In this document: one piece after another, positions 41,000-49,684 of the stretch
Position numbering within the stretch: the first letter of the stretch is position 1
How the letters are laid out: each line of letters begins with the position of its first letter
Assembly: GCA_016720065.1 (NCBI GenBank)
Contig: JADJXY010000002.1
Coordinates: forward strand, 633,001-697,000
Origin: Betaproteobacteria bacterium
GTDB lineage: Bacteria; Pseudomonadota; Gammaproteobacteria; Burkholderiales; Rhodocyclaceae
Direction of reading: 5' to 3'
DNA: 64,000 nucleotides
Notes under the pieces: generated by a model
What the model was told of the DNA's origin: nothing
Databases searched by the model: none
Seen by the model: only the letters and a program-made list of their open reading frames with translations
Made by a program: the position numbers and the translations under genes

Positions 41000-41814
41000 T
41001 CGCGCAGCAGTTCGTTGATGCTGGTCTTGGAGCGGGTCTGGGCGTCCACTTTCTTGACGATGATCGCCGCGTAGAGGCTGTAGGCGCCGCCGGCCTTGGG
41101 CAGGGAGCCGCTGATGACCACCGAACCGGGCGGGATGCGGCCGTAGCTCACCTGCCCCGTCTCGCGGTCGTAGATGGGGGTGCTCTGGCCGATATAGACG
41201 CCCATGGAGACCACGGAATTCTCGCCCACGATGACGCCCTCGACCACTTCGGAGCGGGCGCCGATGAAGCAGTTGTCCTCGATGATGGTGGGGTTGGCCT
41301 GAAGCGGTTCCAGGACGCCGCCGATGCCGACGCCGCCGGAGAGATGCACGTTCTTGCCGATCTGGGCGCAGGAGCCCACGGTGACCCAGGTGTCGACCAT
41401 GGTGGCTTCATCGACGTAGCCGCCGATATTGACGAAGGAGGGCATGAGCACGGCGTTGCGGGCGACGAAGGCGCCCTTGCGCACGATGGTGCCCGGCACC
41501 ACGCGGAAGCCGCCCTGGCGGAAACGTTCCTCGCTCCAGCCTTCGAACTTGGTGTCCACCTTGTCGAAATAGCGGATGTCACCGGCCTGCTGCACGCGGT
41601 TGTCGCGCACCCGGAAGGAGAGCAGCACGGCTTTCTTGATCCACTGGTGGGTGACCCAGTCGCCGTCGATCTTCTCGGCCACGCGCAGGGCGCCGCTGTC
41701 GAGCTGCTCGATGACCTGATTGATGGCGGCCACCTGGGCGGCGTCGGAGGCGGGGGTCAGCTCGGTGCGGCGTTCCCAGAGTTCGTCGATGGTGGATTGC
41801 AGGGGGTGGCTCAT
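40996..41814 (-). CDS. dapD: Tetrahydrodipicolinate N-succinyltransferase
   Basis: The 272-residue trimeric left-handed beta-helix enzyme of the succinylase branch of DAP synthesis shows hexapeptide-repeat stretches (VVPGTIVRKGAFVARNAVLM, SEVVEGVIVGENSVVSMGVY) and the conserved PIYDRETGQV. The start is ATG 41814. Its stop codon TAG (40996-40998) lies within the terminal CTAG of the MITE-like repeat. Confidence 0.96.
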   Translation of the reverse strand: MSHPLQSTIDELWERRTELTPASDAAQVAAINQVIEQLDSGALRVAEKIDGDWVTHQWIKKAVLLSFRVRDNRVQQAGDIRYFDKVDTKFEGWSEERFRQGGFRVVPGTIVRKGAFVARNAVLMPSFVNIGGYVDEATMVDTWVTVGSCAQIGKNVHLSGGVGIGGVLEPLQANPTIIEDNCFIGARSEVVEGVIVGENSVVSMGVYIGQSTPIYDRETGQVSYGRIPPGSVVISGSLPKAGGAYSLYAAIIVKKVDAQTRSKTSINELLRD

Positions 41815-41827
41815 GGAGGGTTCTCTC

Positions 41828-43017
41828 TCAGCGTTGTTGTGCGAACTGGCAAAGGCGGTCGGCGGCATCCAGGCATTCGTCCAGGGAAGCGACCAGGGCG
41901 ATGCGGACGAAGCCGGCGCCGGGATTGACACCCCGGGCCTCCCGGGCGAGGAAGCTGCCGGGCAAAACGATGACATTATAGGCGGCGAAAAGCGCGCGGG
42001 CGAAGTCCGTATCGGCCCCCGGGGTGCGGGCCCACAGGTAGAAGCCGGCATCCGGGCGGGCCGTGCCCAGGACCTCGGACACCCGGGGCGTGACGGCGGC
42101 GAATTTCTCCCGATACAGGCGGCGGTTCTCCAGAACGTGGGCCTCGTCGTCCCAGGCGGCGGCGGAGGCGGCCTGGACGGGGGGGGAGAGGGCACAGCCG
42201 TGGTAGGTGCGGTACAGGAGGAAGGCCTTCAGGAGTTTGGCGTCGCCGGCGACGAAGCCGGAGCGCATGCCCGGCACGTTGGAGCGCTTGGAGAGGCTGG
42301 AGAACATCACCAGGCGCTCCGAACCGCGGCCCAGGAGACGGGCTGCCTGGAGGCCGCCCAGGGGCGGGTTGGCCTCGTCGAAAAAGATTTCCGAATAGCA
42401 CTCGTCGGAAGCGATGATGAAGCCGTAGCGATCGGCCAGGGCGAAGAGGCGCTTCCAGTCTTCCAGCCCCAGCACCTTGCCGGTGGGATTAGCGGGGGAG
42501 CAGACGTAGAAAAGCTGCACCCGGGACCATTCCTCGGCGCTGAGGGCGTCCAGGTCGAAGGCGTAGTCGTCGTCGGGCAGGGTGTTGAGGAAGCGTGGCT
42601 CGGCCCCGGCGAGGTAGGCGGCGCCTTCGTAGATTTGGTAGAAGGGGTTGGGGCTCACCACCAGGGGTGTGCCGCCGCGAGCGGGGCCGATGACGGTCTG
42701 GGCGAAGGAAAAAGCGCCTCGCGGGAGCCATTCACCGGCAGGATTTCGCTTTCCGCGTCGAGGTCCAGGTCGTAGCGGCGCTTGCACCAGCGGGCGATGG
42801 CCTGGCGCAGGGCCGGAGTGCCCTGGGTGGTGGGGTAATTGGCCAGGCCGGCGAGGCCGGCGGTGAGCGCCTCGCGGATGAAGGCCGGCGTCGCGTGCTG
42901 GGGCTCGCCGATGGACAGCTTGATTTCCCGGTAGGCCGCATTGGGGCTCACGCCCGCGAAAAGCTGGCGCAGTTTCTCGAAAGGGTAGGGCTGCAGGCGG
43001 GCGAGATGGGGGTTCAC
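41828..43017 (-). CDS. dapC: Succinyldiaminopimelate aminotransferase, frameshifted as sequenced
   Basis: This PLP-dependent class I aminotransferase acts one step after DapD. The N-terminal part from GTG 43017 reads IKLSIGEPQHATPAF and LPVNGSREALF. The C-terminal part, in the other frame, continues SFAQTVIGP, SPNPFYQIYEGAAYLAGAEP, VCSPANPTGKVL and the PLP-lysine region FSSLSKRSNVPGMRSGF. The junction is at about 42705-42715, where one base appears missing after a five-T run on the coding strand. All domains are present if the indel is corrected, so a sequencing error is the likelier cause. It is upstream of dapD by 13 bp. Confidence 0.88.
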
Positions 43018-43149
43018 GGCGGAGGGGCAAAAACGCGAAAGCCGGATTATCCCCGAAAACGCTTCGGGGCGGCATGCCCGGGGCCGGGGCGCCCGGAAGC
43101 CGACCCGGGCCTCGTCTCCGCCCCGGGCCGGGGCTGCTACACTTCGCCC

Positions 43150-45388
43150 ATGCTGCATTTCCCGACTGCCGCCCGGGCCTGGCGCCCCGGATTCCCACTC
43201 CCTTTCAGCCTTCTGGTGGGCCGAATTGCCGGTCGCCTCGCCGGCGCGCGCCGTCCCATTGTCGCCATCGCGGCCTTTGCTGCTTTTCTGGCCGGCTGCG
43301 GGCCGGTGTGGAACGACCCCTATCCCGTCGACGAGTCGGGCCGCAACATCCTCTACACCGCCTTCACCGACCGGCCCAAGCACCTGGACCCGGCCCAGTC
43401 CTACACCGAGGACGAAATCACCTTCACCGCCCAGATTTACGAACCGGCGCTGCAATACCACTACCTCAAACGGCCCTATACCCTCATCCCCACCACGGTG
43501 GAGGCGGTGCCCGTGCCGCGCTTCTACGATGGGAAGGGCAAGGAACTGGCCGCGACCGCCCCGGCAGAGGCCGTGGCCGAGAGCGTCTATGAACTGAAGC
43601 TGAAGCCCGGCATCCGCTTCCAGCCCCATCCCGCCTTTGCGCTGGACGAGGCCGGGGCGCCGGTCTACCTGGGGGCGGGGAGTGCCGACGGGCGGCGCGC
43701 CGTCGCCGATTTTCCCCGCACCGGCACGCGGGAGCTCACGGCCGACGACTACATCTACCAGATCAAGCGCCTTGCCCATCCCCGCCTGCATTCGCCCATC
43801 TTCGGCATGATGGCCGAGCGCATCGTCGGCCTGAAGGAACTGGGGGAATCCCTGCAACAGGCGGCCAAAAAGCAGCCGCCCGACGCCTGGATCGACCTGG
43901 ACGCCTACCCCCTGAGCGGCGTCGAGCGGGTCGATGCCCACACCTGGCGCATCCGCATCCGCGGGAAATATCCCCAGTTCCTCTACTGGCTGGCCATGCC
44001 CTTCTTCGCGCCGGTGCCGCGGGAGGCGGACCGCTTCTTCGCCCAGCCCGGCATGGCGGCCAAAAACCTCACCCTGGACTGGTGGCCGGTAGGCACCGGG
44101 CCCTACGTCCTGGCCGAGAACGACCCCAACCGGCGCATGGTCCTGGCCCGCAACCCCAACTACCACGGCCAGACCTACCCCTGCGATGGCGAGCCCGCCG
44201 ACGGTCCGGCAGGACTCCTGGAGGATTGCGGCCAGCCGCTGCCCTTCATCGACGCCGCCGTCTTCACGCGGGAAAAGGAAGCCATACCCTACTGGAACAA
44301 GTTCCTGCAGGGCTATTACGACGCCTCGGGCATTTCCTCCGACAGCTTCGACCAGGCGGTGCGGGTGAATGTGGGCGGAGACGTGGCGCTGAGCGACGAA
44401 ATGCGCGAAAAGGGCATCCGCCTCCTGACTTCGGTCAAGGCCTCGACCTTCTACATGGGCTTCAACCTGCTCGACCCGGTGGTCGGCGGCCTGGGGGAAC
44501 GGGGAACCCGGTTGCGCCAGGCGCTTTCCATCGCCATCGACCAGGAGGAATACATTTCCATTTTCCAGAACGGTCGCGGCGTCGCGGCGCAAAGCCCCTT
44601 GCCGCCGGGCATTTTTGGCTACGAGGCGGGGGAGGAAGGGCTTGATACCGTGGTCTATGACTGAGACGGCAAACCCCGGCGCAAACCCGTCGAAGCTGCC
44701 AAGAAACTCCTGGCTGAAGCGGGTTATCCCAATGGCCGCGACGCCGCGACCGGCGAACCCCTGGTCCTCAACCTGGATACCACCGGCGGCGGCGTGGGCG
44801 AAAAATCGCGCCTCGACTGGCTGACCCGCCAGTTCGCCAAGATCGACGTGCAGCTCGTGGTGCGCGCCACCGACTTCAACCGCTTCCAGGACAAGCTGAA
44901 AAAGGGTGCTGTCCAGCTGTACTACCTGGGCTGGAACGCGGACTACCCCGACCCGGAGAATTTCTTCTTTCTCTTGAACGGTGCCGAAGGCAAGGTGGCG
45001 GTGGGGGGAGAGAACGCCTCCAATTACAGGAACCCCGGAGTTCGACGCCCTGTTCGGCCGCATGAAGGCCATGGACAACACGCCGGAGCGCCTGGAAATC
45101 ATCCGCCGCATGAACCGCATCCTGCAGCGGGACGCGCCCTGGGTCTTCGGCCTGCACCCCAAGAGCTACACCCTGAGCCACTCCTGGTTGAAGAACCGCA
45201 AGCCCAACGACGTGGGCAACAACACCCTCAAGTACCAGCGTATCGACGCCGGGCTGCGCGCCCGCCTGCGGCAGGAATGGAACCGGCCGGTGGCCGCTCC
45301 CCTGCTGGTCGTCGTCGCCGTCCTGCTGGCTGCCGCGGTTCCCGCCCTCCTGGCCTACCGGCGGCGGGAGCGCCGCGCCGCCCGATGA
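43150..45388 (+). pseudogene. Family 5 solute-binding lipoprotein, two lesions
   Basis: Together the pieces form an extracellular solute-binding protein (oligopeptide type) of about 745 residues. A lipobox lies in AAFLAGCGPVW near the N-terminus, with ARNPNYHGQTYPCDGEP and LRQALSIAIDQEEYIS in the middle. A helix (LLVVVAVLLAAAVPALLAY) lies at the extreme C-terminus. An in-frame TGA at 44662-44664 interrupts VVYD/DGKPRRK, where Trp TGG would fit. A +1 frameshift lies at an extra C near 45032-45037, between NYRNP and EFDALFGRMK. No permease genes adjoin it. The lesions sit in the error-rich stretch, so it may be intact in the organism. Confidence 0.8.
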
Positions 45389-46553
45389 ACTGGGCCCTGC
45401 GGCAGGGCACCCTGGGCGAGGCCCTGGCGGCCTGCCGGCCCCTGTGGCATGCCCAGCCCTTCCGCGAGATCCGGCCGGCCTGGAGCGAGGCTCATCCTGC
45501 CCTGGCCGCGGAACTGCTGGCCCTGGACGATGGCGCCGCCGAGCATCTCAATGGGGACGGCGCCGCCGCCCGGAGCCTGGTCGCCCGCCATCTGCCGCAG
45601 GTCGCGGCCTTCGACGCGCTGCTGACGCTGGTCTCCGCACCGCCGGCCCCGGCCCCGGACCCGGGCCGCTTCTGGGACTGGGAAATCCCCGGGCGCAAAC
45701 GCAGCCAGATCGTCGCCTTCGCCGCCGCTGCGCGGCACAGCGGCCGTCCGCTCCTCGACTGGTGCGGCGGCAAGGGCCACCTGGGGCGGCTCCTGGCCTT
45801 GCACTGGCAGGTACCCGCCACCAGCCTGGATCGGGACGCCACCCTGTGCGCCGAAGGGGAAGCCCTGGCCCGGCGCTCCGGCGCGACGCAGCGCTTCGTC
45901 ACCGCCGATGCCCTGCAGGCCGAGGACCGCCTGGGCCCCGATCAGCATGTGGTGGCCCTGCACGCCTGCGGCGACCTGCACCGCCATGCCCTGCGGGTCG
46001 GGTCGGACAAGGGGGTGGCCGCTTTCGACCTTGCCCCCTGCTGCTACCACCGTGGCGTGCTCGCCCATTACCGGCCCCTGGCTGCCGCCTCCGCACTGGC
46101 CCTGACCCGGGACGATGTGCGCCTGGCGGTGACCGAGACCGTCACCGCGTCGCCCCGTCTCGCCCGGCAGCGAGACCGCGCCATGGCCTGGAAGCTGGGC
46201 TTCGACGCCTGGCGCCGCGGCGTGGAAGGCGATACCTACCGCCCCTTCCGCTCGCTGCCCGCCACCTGGCTGCGCCTATCCTTTGCCGAATGTTGCGCCC
46301 ATCTGTCGCGGCGCGAGGGCCTCCCGCCCCTGGCGCCGGGGATGCCGCTGCCTGCGAGGCCGCCGGCTGGCGGCGGCAGCGGGAAGTGCTGCGGCTCTCC
46401 ATCCTGCGCCACGCCTTGCGCAGGGCCCTGGAGATCTGGCTGGTGGGAGACCTTGCCGCTGCGCTGGAGGAAAAGGGCTACCGCGTGGCGGTGCACGAAT
46501 TCTGCCTCCGGGCCGTCACCCCGCGTAACCTGCTGCTCTCGGCACGGGCCTGA
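45385..46553 (+). CDS. SAM-dependent methyltransferase (Methyltransf_32 type), frameshifted near the end
   Basis: The frame from ATG 45385, overlapping the solute-binding protein stop by 4 bp, shows LLDWCGGKGHLGRLLALHW for SAM binding, VVALHACGDLHRHAL, and DLAPCCYHRGVLAHY, the signature of the PF13679 methyltransferases. The last ~65 residues (WRRQREVLRLSILRHALRR to the stop at 46553) lie in another frame. The shift is near 46350-46356, one base short in GCTGCCTGCG. The substrate is unknown. Confidence 0.8.
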
Positions 46554-46566
46554 AGCGCGGCGGCGC

Positions 46567-47131
46567 CTATTCGATGGTCAGCTTCGAGAACCAACGGGTT
46601 TCGGGAACGATGTCGGTACGCTCCCCGGGGCCGTAGGGCGGAATCGAGGGGTCGGCGGGAGGGGCGCCGATGGCGTTGAGGTCCACCGCCTGGGGCGTGC
46701 CGACGATGCCCTTGTCGGTGATCTGCATGCGGTAGTAGAGACCGTTCCACAGCTTGGCGCCGAAATCCTTGGGCGATTTGTAGAGGAAGAGCAGCGCATG
46801 CTCCAGCCAGCGCAGGTCGCCGGTGCTGACCTTGCCCGCGTGGGGGTAGGGGTAGGGCACATGGCACTGGAGTTCGTTGTTGCCCTCCAGGCACTTGAAT
46901 TCCTTCATGGAGAGGAAGTAATCCTTGAAGCGGGCGTGGTCCAGGTGGAGTTCGAACGCGGTCTCCTGGCCGGCGGGCGTGGAACTTGACCGTCCCCAGG
47001 GGGATGGCCTGCCCCTCCCGGGTGTGCAGCACGATCTGGCGGGTGCCGCTCAGGTCCCAGGCCAGGGCAGGCAGAGGGGCGGCGAGGGTGGCAATGAGGC
47101 TGGCTAAGACGGCGAGGGGGCGGCGGATCAT
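46567..47131 (-). CDS. Exported protein of unknown function, frameshifted
   Basis: From ATG 47131 the protein has a signal peptide (MIRRPLAVLASLIATLAAPL) and WDLSGTRQIVLHTREGQAIP. After an extra C near 46980-46990 the frame continues as ETAFELHLDHARFKDYFLSM, then CLEGNNELQCHVPYPYPHAG and RTDIVPETRWFSKLTIE, ending at 46567. The corrected protein is about 187 residues with two cysteines. I do not recognise the family. Confidence 0.65.
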
Positions 47132-47250
47132 GGGGGTCTCCTGGAAACGAGGGGTATTTTAGCGTTCCCTAAAACAGAGGGTGGCGACGCAAAATGGTTC
47201 CCGGCCGCCACGCGCTAAAATGGCGGCCTCCTCCCTTGGCGTTTCCCATC

Positions 47251-48267
47251 ATGACTGCACGATTCTTTGTGGCCCGCGACGGCCAACAGACCGGCCCCCA
47301 TACCCAGGACGAAATTCGCGCCATGCTGTCAGCGGGCCGTGTCGGTCCCGGCGACCTGGCCTGGCAGGACGGCATGGCCGAATGGCGGCCCCTGGCGGAG
47401 GTGCTCCCCGCCGGTGCCGGGGTGGCGGCGATGGCCCTGCCGGGCGCCGCGGCGGCGGCCGGTGGTGGAGCCCTCAAATGGGGCCTGGGCGCCGGGGCGG
47501 CGGTTTTGGTGCTTGCCCTGGGCGGTGTGGGGGCCTGGCAGTATCAGGAACGGGAACGGCAGGTGGCGGAGCAGCAGCGCATCGCCCTGGAGCAGCAGCG
47601 TCGTGCCGACGACGAGGCGAGGGAGAACGAGCGCCGCCTGCGGGAAGAAAAGCAGCGGGCCGAGGAAGAGGCCCGCCGACTCGCGGAAGAGAAGGCCCAG
47701 GCCGAGGCCCGCGAACGGGAATTGCAGACCCGGCTGGAAGACGAGCGCCGCCAGGCCGAAGAGGAGCGGCGGCAGGAACGCCAGCGGGCCCGGGAACGGG
47801 AGCGCGAGCGGGCTCAGGAGCAGGAAAGGCAGCGCCAGGAATCCTACGAGCGCCAGCAGGCGCAGCGCTATCAGCAAAACCCCGCCTATGGTTACGGCAC
47901 GCCGCAGCCCATTCCGGGGTCGCCGCCGGGGCTGTGCCGCGAGTGCGGCATCGTGCAGGCCGTGCGCCAGGTGAGCCAGCAGGGAGAAGGTTCCGGTGTG
48001 GGTGCCGTGGCCGGCGGCGTGGTGGGCGGTGTTCTTGGCAATCAGGTGGGCAAGGGCCGGGGCAAGACCGCTGCCACGGTCATCGGCGTCCTGGGCGGTG
48101 CCGTGGCGGGCCACCAGATCGAAAAATCACAAAGGAGCCGCGTGGTCTACGAGACCACGGTGCGCTTCGAGGACGGCAACGTGCGGGTCTTCGCCCAGGA
48201 AGGCCAGCCCTACTGGCGCCAGGGCGACCGGGTGCGCTATCTGAACGGCACCCTCAACGTCTATTGA
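47251..48267 (+). CDS. GYF_2 domain, coiled-coil, glycine-zipper membrane protein
   Basis: The 338-residue protein has an N-terminal GYF_2 domain (about 1-55: FFVARDGQQTGPHTQDEIRA). A membrane helix follows (about 75-93), then a long Glu/Arg/Gln coiled coil (about 95-215), and a glycine-zipper 2TM domain (about 240-290: GVGAVAGGVVGGVLGNQVGKG), ending in an Ig-like tail with YETTVRFEDGNVRVF. ATG 47251 is chosen since it gives the GYF start. The glycine zipper is of the Rick_17kDa_Anti type of outer-membrane lipoproteins, but there is no lipobox. Role unknown. Confidence 0.8.
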   Translation: MTARFFVARDGQQTGPHTQDEIRAMLSAGRVGPGDLAWQDGMAEWRPLAEVLPAGAGVAAMALPGAAAAAGGGALKWGLGAGAAVLVLALGGVGAWQYQERERQVAEQQRIALEQQRRADDEARENERRLREEKQRAEEEARRLAEEKAQAEARERELQTRLEDERRQAEEERRQERQRARERERERAQEQERQRQESYERQQAQRYQQNPAYGYGTPQPIPGSPPGLCRECGIVQAVRQVSQQGEGSGVGAVAGGVVGGVLGNQVGKGRGKTAATVIGVLGGAVAGHQIEKSQRSRVVYETTVRFEDGNVRVFAQEGQPYWRQGDRVRYLNGTLNVY

Positions 48268-48369
48268 GGCCCCGCGGCGCCGCGAACGCCTGGAAATCGG
48301 GCCGTTCGCAGGCCACCGCCGCGTTTTGGCGGCCGGACTGCTCAGCGCGAGCAGACCATACATCCACGA

Positions 48370-48410
48370 AAATCCGCTCGTCCTGAGCCTGTCGAAGGAT
48401 GTGCGGATTT
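48370..48410. repeat. REP-like hairpin with a common proteobacterial repeat
   Basis: AAATCCGC (48370-48377) and GCGGATTT (48403-48410) are perfect inverted arms. The interior carries CTCGTCCTGAGCCTGTCGAA, a short sequence I recall as widely dispersed in proteobacterial genomes. No coding potential; it fills part of the gap after the glycine-zipper gene. Confidence 0.5.
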
Positions 48411-48435
48411 GCGCGGTCCAGCGGGACTTTCAGGC

Positions 48436-48969
48436 TCAATCGTGCAGGCGCACCGGGACGCCGCTCCAGGCGGGCAGGGCGTCGAGCAGGGCGGCGTAGC
48501 GATCTGGCGGGCGCAGGGGGGCGTCCACTTCCAGCAGCAGGCGGCCCTGGCGATCGGTGATGCGCAGGGTGCGACGCTCGACGTAGCTCACCGTGCGGGA
48601 GCCGGTGGCCAGGGATTCCTTGCCCTTGCGCCAGGTGGTCAGGAGCAGCAGGCCACCCACCTGCTTCCAGGCGATGGACGTCTCGCGGCCGCAGCGGTGC
48701 AGGACGACGCCCTGCCCGGAAACCACCAGGCGGGCGCGCCAGGCGCAGAAGGCGGCGCGCACGAAGAGCGGCGTGGCCAGCGCCATCATCAGGGCGGCGG
48801 GCCAGGACAACCAGGCTGTCCACAGGGTCTCCGGATCGGTCGCCAGCAGCCACGCGCCCACGCCGAGTCCGATGGCCCACGAGGTGGGGTGCCACCCGGC
48901 GCGGTGGCCGAGACGCAGTTGCAACGGAGTGTCGGGGGGAGGCTTGCCCGAGGCGGGCAGGGCGTCCAT
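48436..48969 (-). CDS. Two-helix membrane protein with PH-like domain
   Basis: The 177-residue protein has two helices (about 30-48 and 52-75) and then a beta-rich region typical of bacterial PH-like (YcxB/DUF2244-like) proteins, for example LVVSGQGVVLHRCGRETSIA and TLRITDRQGRLLLEVDAPL. ATG 48969 is used, but a single-base change in the C/G run at 48979-48984 would extend it upstream into the frame beginning at 49117. Function unknown. Confidence 0.65.
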   Translation of the reverse strand: MDALPASGKPPPDTPLQLRLGHRAGWHPTSWAIGLGVGAWLLATDPETLWTAWLSWPAALMMALATPLFVRAAFCAWRARLVVSGQGVVLHRCGRETSIAWKQVGGLLLLTTWRKGKESLATGSRTVSYVERRTLRITDRQGRLLLEVDAPLRPPDRYAALLDALPAWSGVPVRLHD

Positions 48970-49117
48970 GGCCGGCCCGGGGGGTGAGCGGGACGGTGCC
49001 CCGCTCCCGCCGCAGCTTCAGGACATGGTGCATGCCGACGGCGACGCCCAGCAGCACGACGGCGGCGATGGCGACCAGGAGGACGATGGCCGGGAGGAGT
49101 TCGAGAGCGGTCTGCAC
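48970..49117 (-). CDS. Possible membrane-helix N-terminal piece
   Basis: From ATG 49117 the frame encodes one helix (TALELLPAIVLLVAIAAVVL) and a basic tail (MHHVLKLRRERGTVPL), then runs on without a family-like sequence. It may be a separate small protein, or the true N-terminus of the PH-like protein if the six-C run at 48979-48984 has one base too many. I cannot decide between these. Confidence 0.35.
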
Positions 49118-49156
49118 GAAGGGCCGGATGGGGCGCGCGGTCGAGACTGTCCAGGT

Positions 49157-49324
49157 CTAGTAGTCAGTCAGATAGGTTCAGCACTGTTCGGCACGCCCCG
49201 CATCCCCGCTCGCTTCGTCGCTCATCCTCGCCATAGCTTCGGCTATGGCTGCGGTTCGCTTCGTGCGATCGGGGCGCGGATGCGCGCCTCGGCATCGACG
49301 CAAACCTATCTGACTGACAACTAG
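49157..49324. mobile_element. MITE-like element, copy 2 (inverted)
   Basis: This 168-bp element is the reverse complement of copy 1 (40833-40999) with roughly 85% identity by eye. Both ends carry CTAG and near-perfect terminal repeats (CTAGTAGTCAGTCAGATAGG and, read inward, CTAGTTGTCAGTCAGATAGG). The central GCCATAGC/GCTATGGC hairpin is kept. It encodes nothing and lies between the 49117 frame and a small membrane-protein gene. Confidence 0.85.
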
Positions 49325-49339
49325 GGCCCAGCGGCGGGT

Positions 49340-49675
49340 TCAGTCGCCTTCCATGCGGGTGGCGGTGGCCGCTACCCGACCCTTCTGGATGTCGATATGG
49401 CAGACGGCGGCGTTGAAGACCCAGCCCTGGAAGTAGACGTCTCGTCCTTCCGGTTCCCGGGTGGGGACCTGACGCAAGCCGGCGGCGTCGGCCCGGGCGA
49501 TGGCCTCCGCGGCGGCGGAACCCACGGGGCTGAGGGCGCAGAAGTCCCGGGCGGCGTCTGCGGCCCGCTGGTTGGCGTAGAGACCCCAGCCGACCAGGGC
49601 GGCGACGCCGCCCAGCGCCAGGGCCGCGATCAAGGCCGCCATGCGCAGGCAGCGGGCCAGGGGACCAGGCGTCAT
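49340..49675 (-). CDS. Small single-helix membrane protein
   Basis: The 111-residue protein has one N-terminal helix (LRMAALIAALALGGVAALVG) and a periplasmic part with two cysteines (RDFCALSPVG and AAVCHIDIQKG). I do not recognise the family. It starts 9 bp after the deaD stop, so it may be co-transcribed with deaD. Confidence 0.65.
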   Translation of the reverse strand: MTPGPLARCLRMAALIAALALGGVAALVGWGLYANQRAADAARDFCALSPVGSAAAEAIARADAAGLRQVPTREPEGRDVYFQGWVFNAAVCHIDIQKGRVAATATRMEGD

Positions 49676-49684
49676 CCTAAGGGA

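Noticed and set aside
48254..49117. A single 287-codon gene on the minus strand
   Set aside because: Only its first ~50 codons look protein-like; beyond that it is a shadow of the PH-like protein at 48436-48969.
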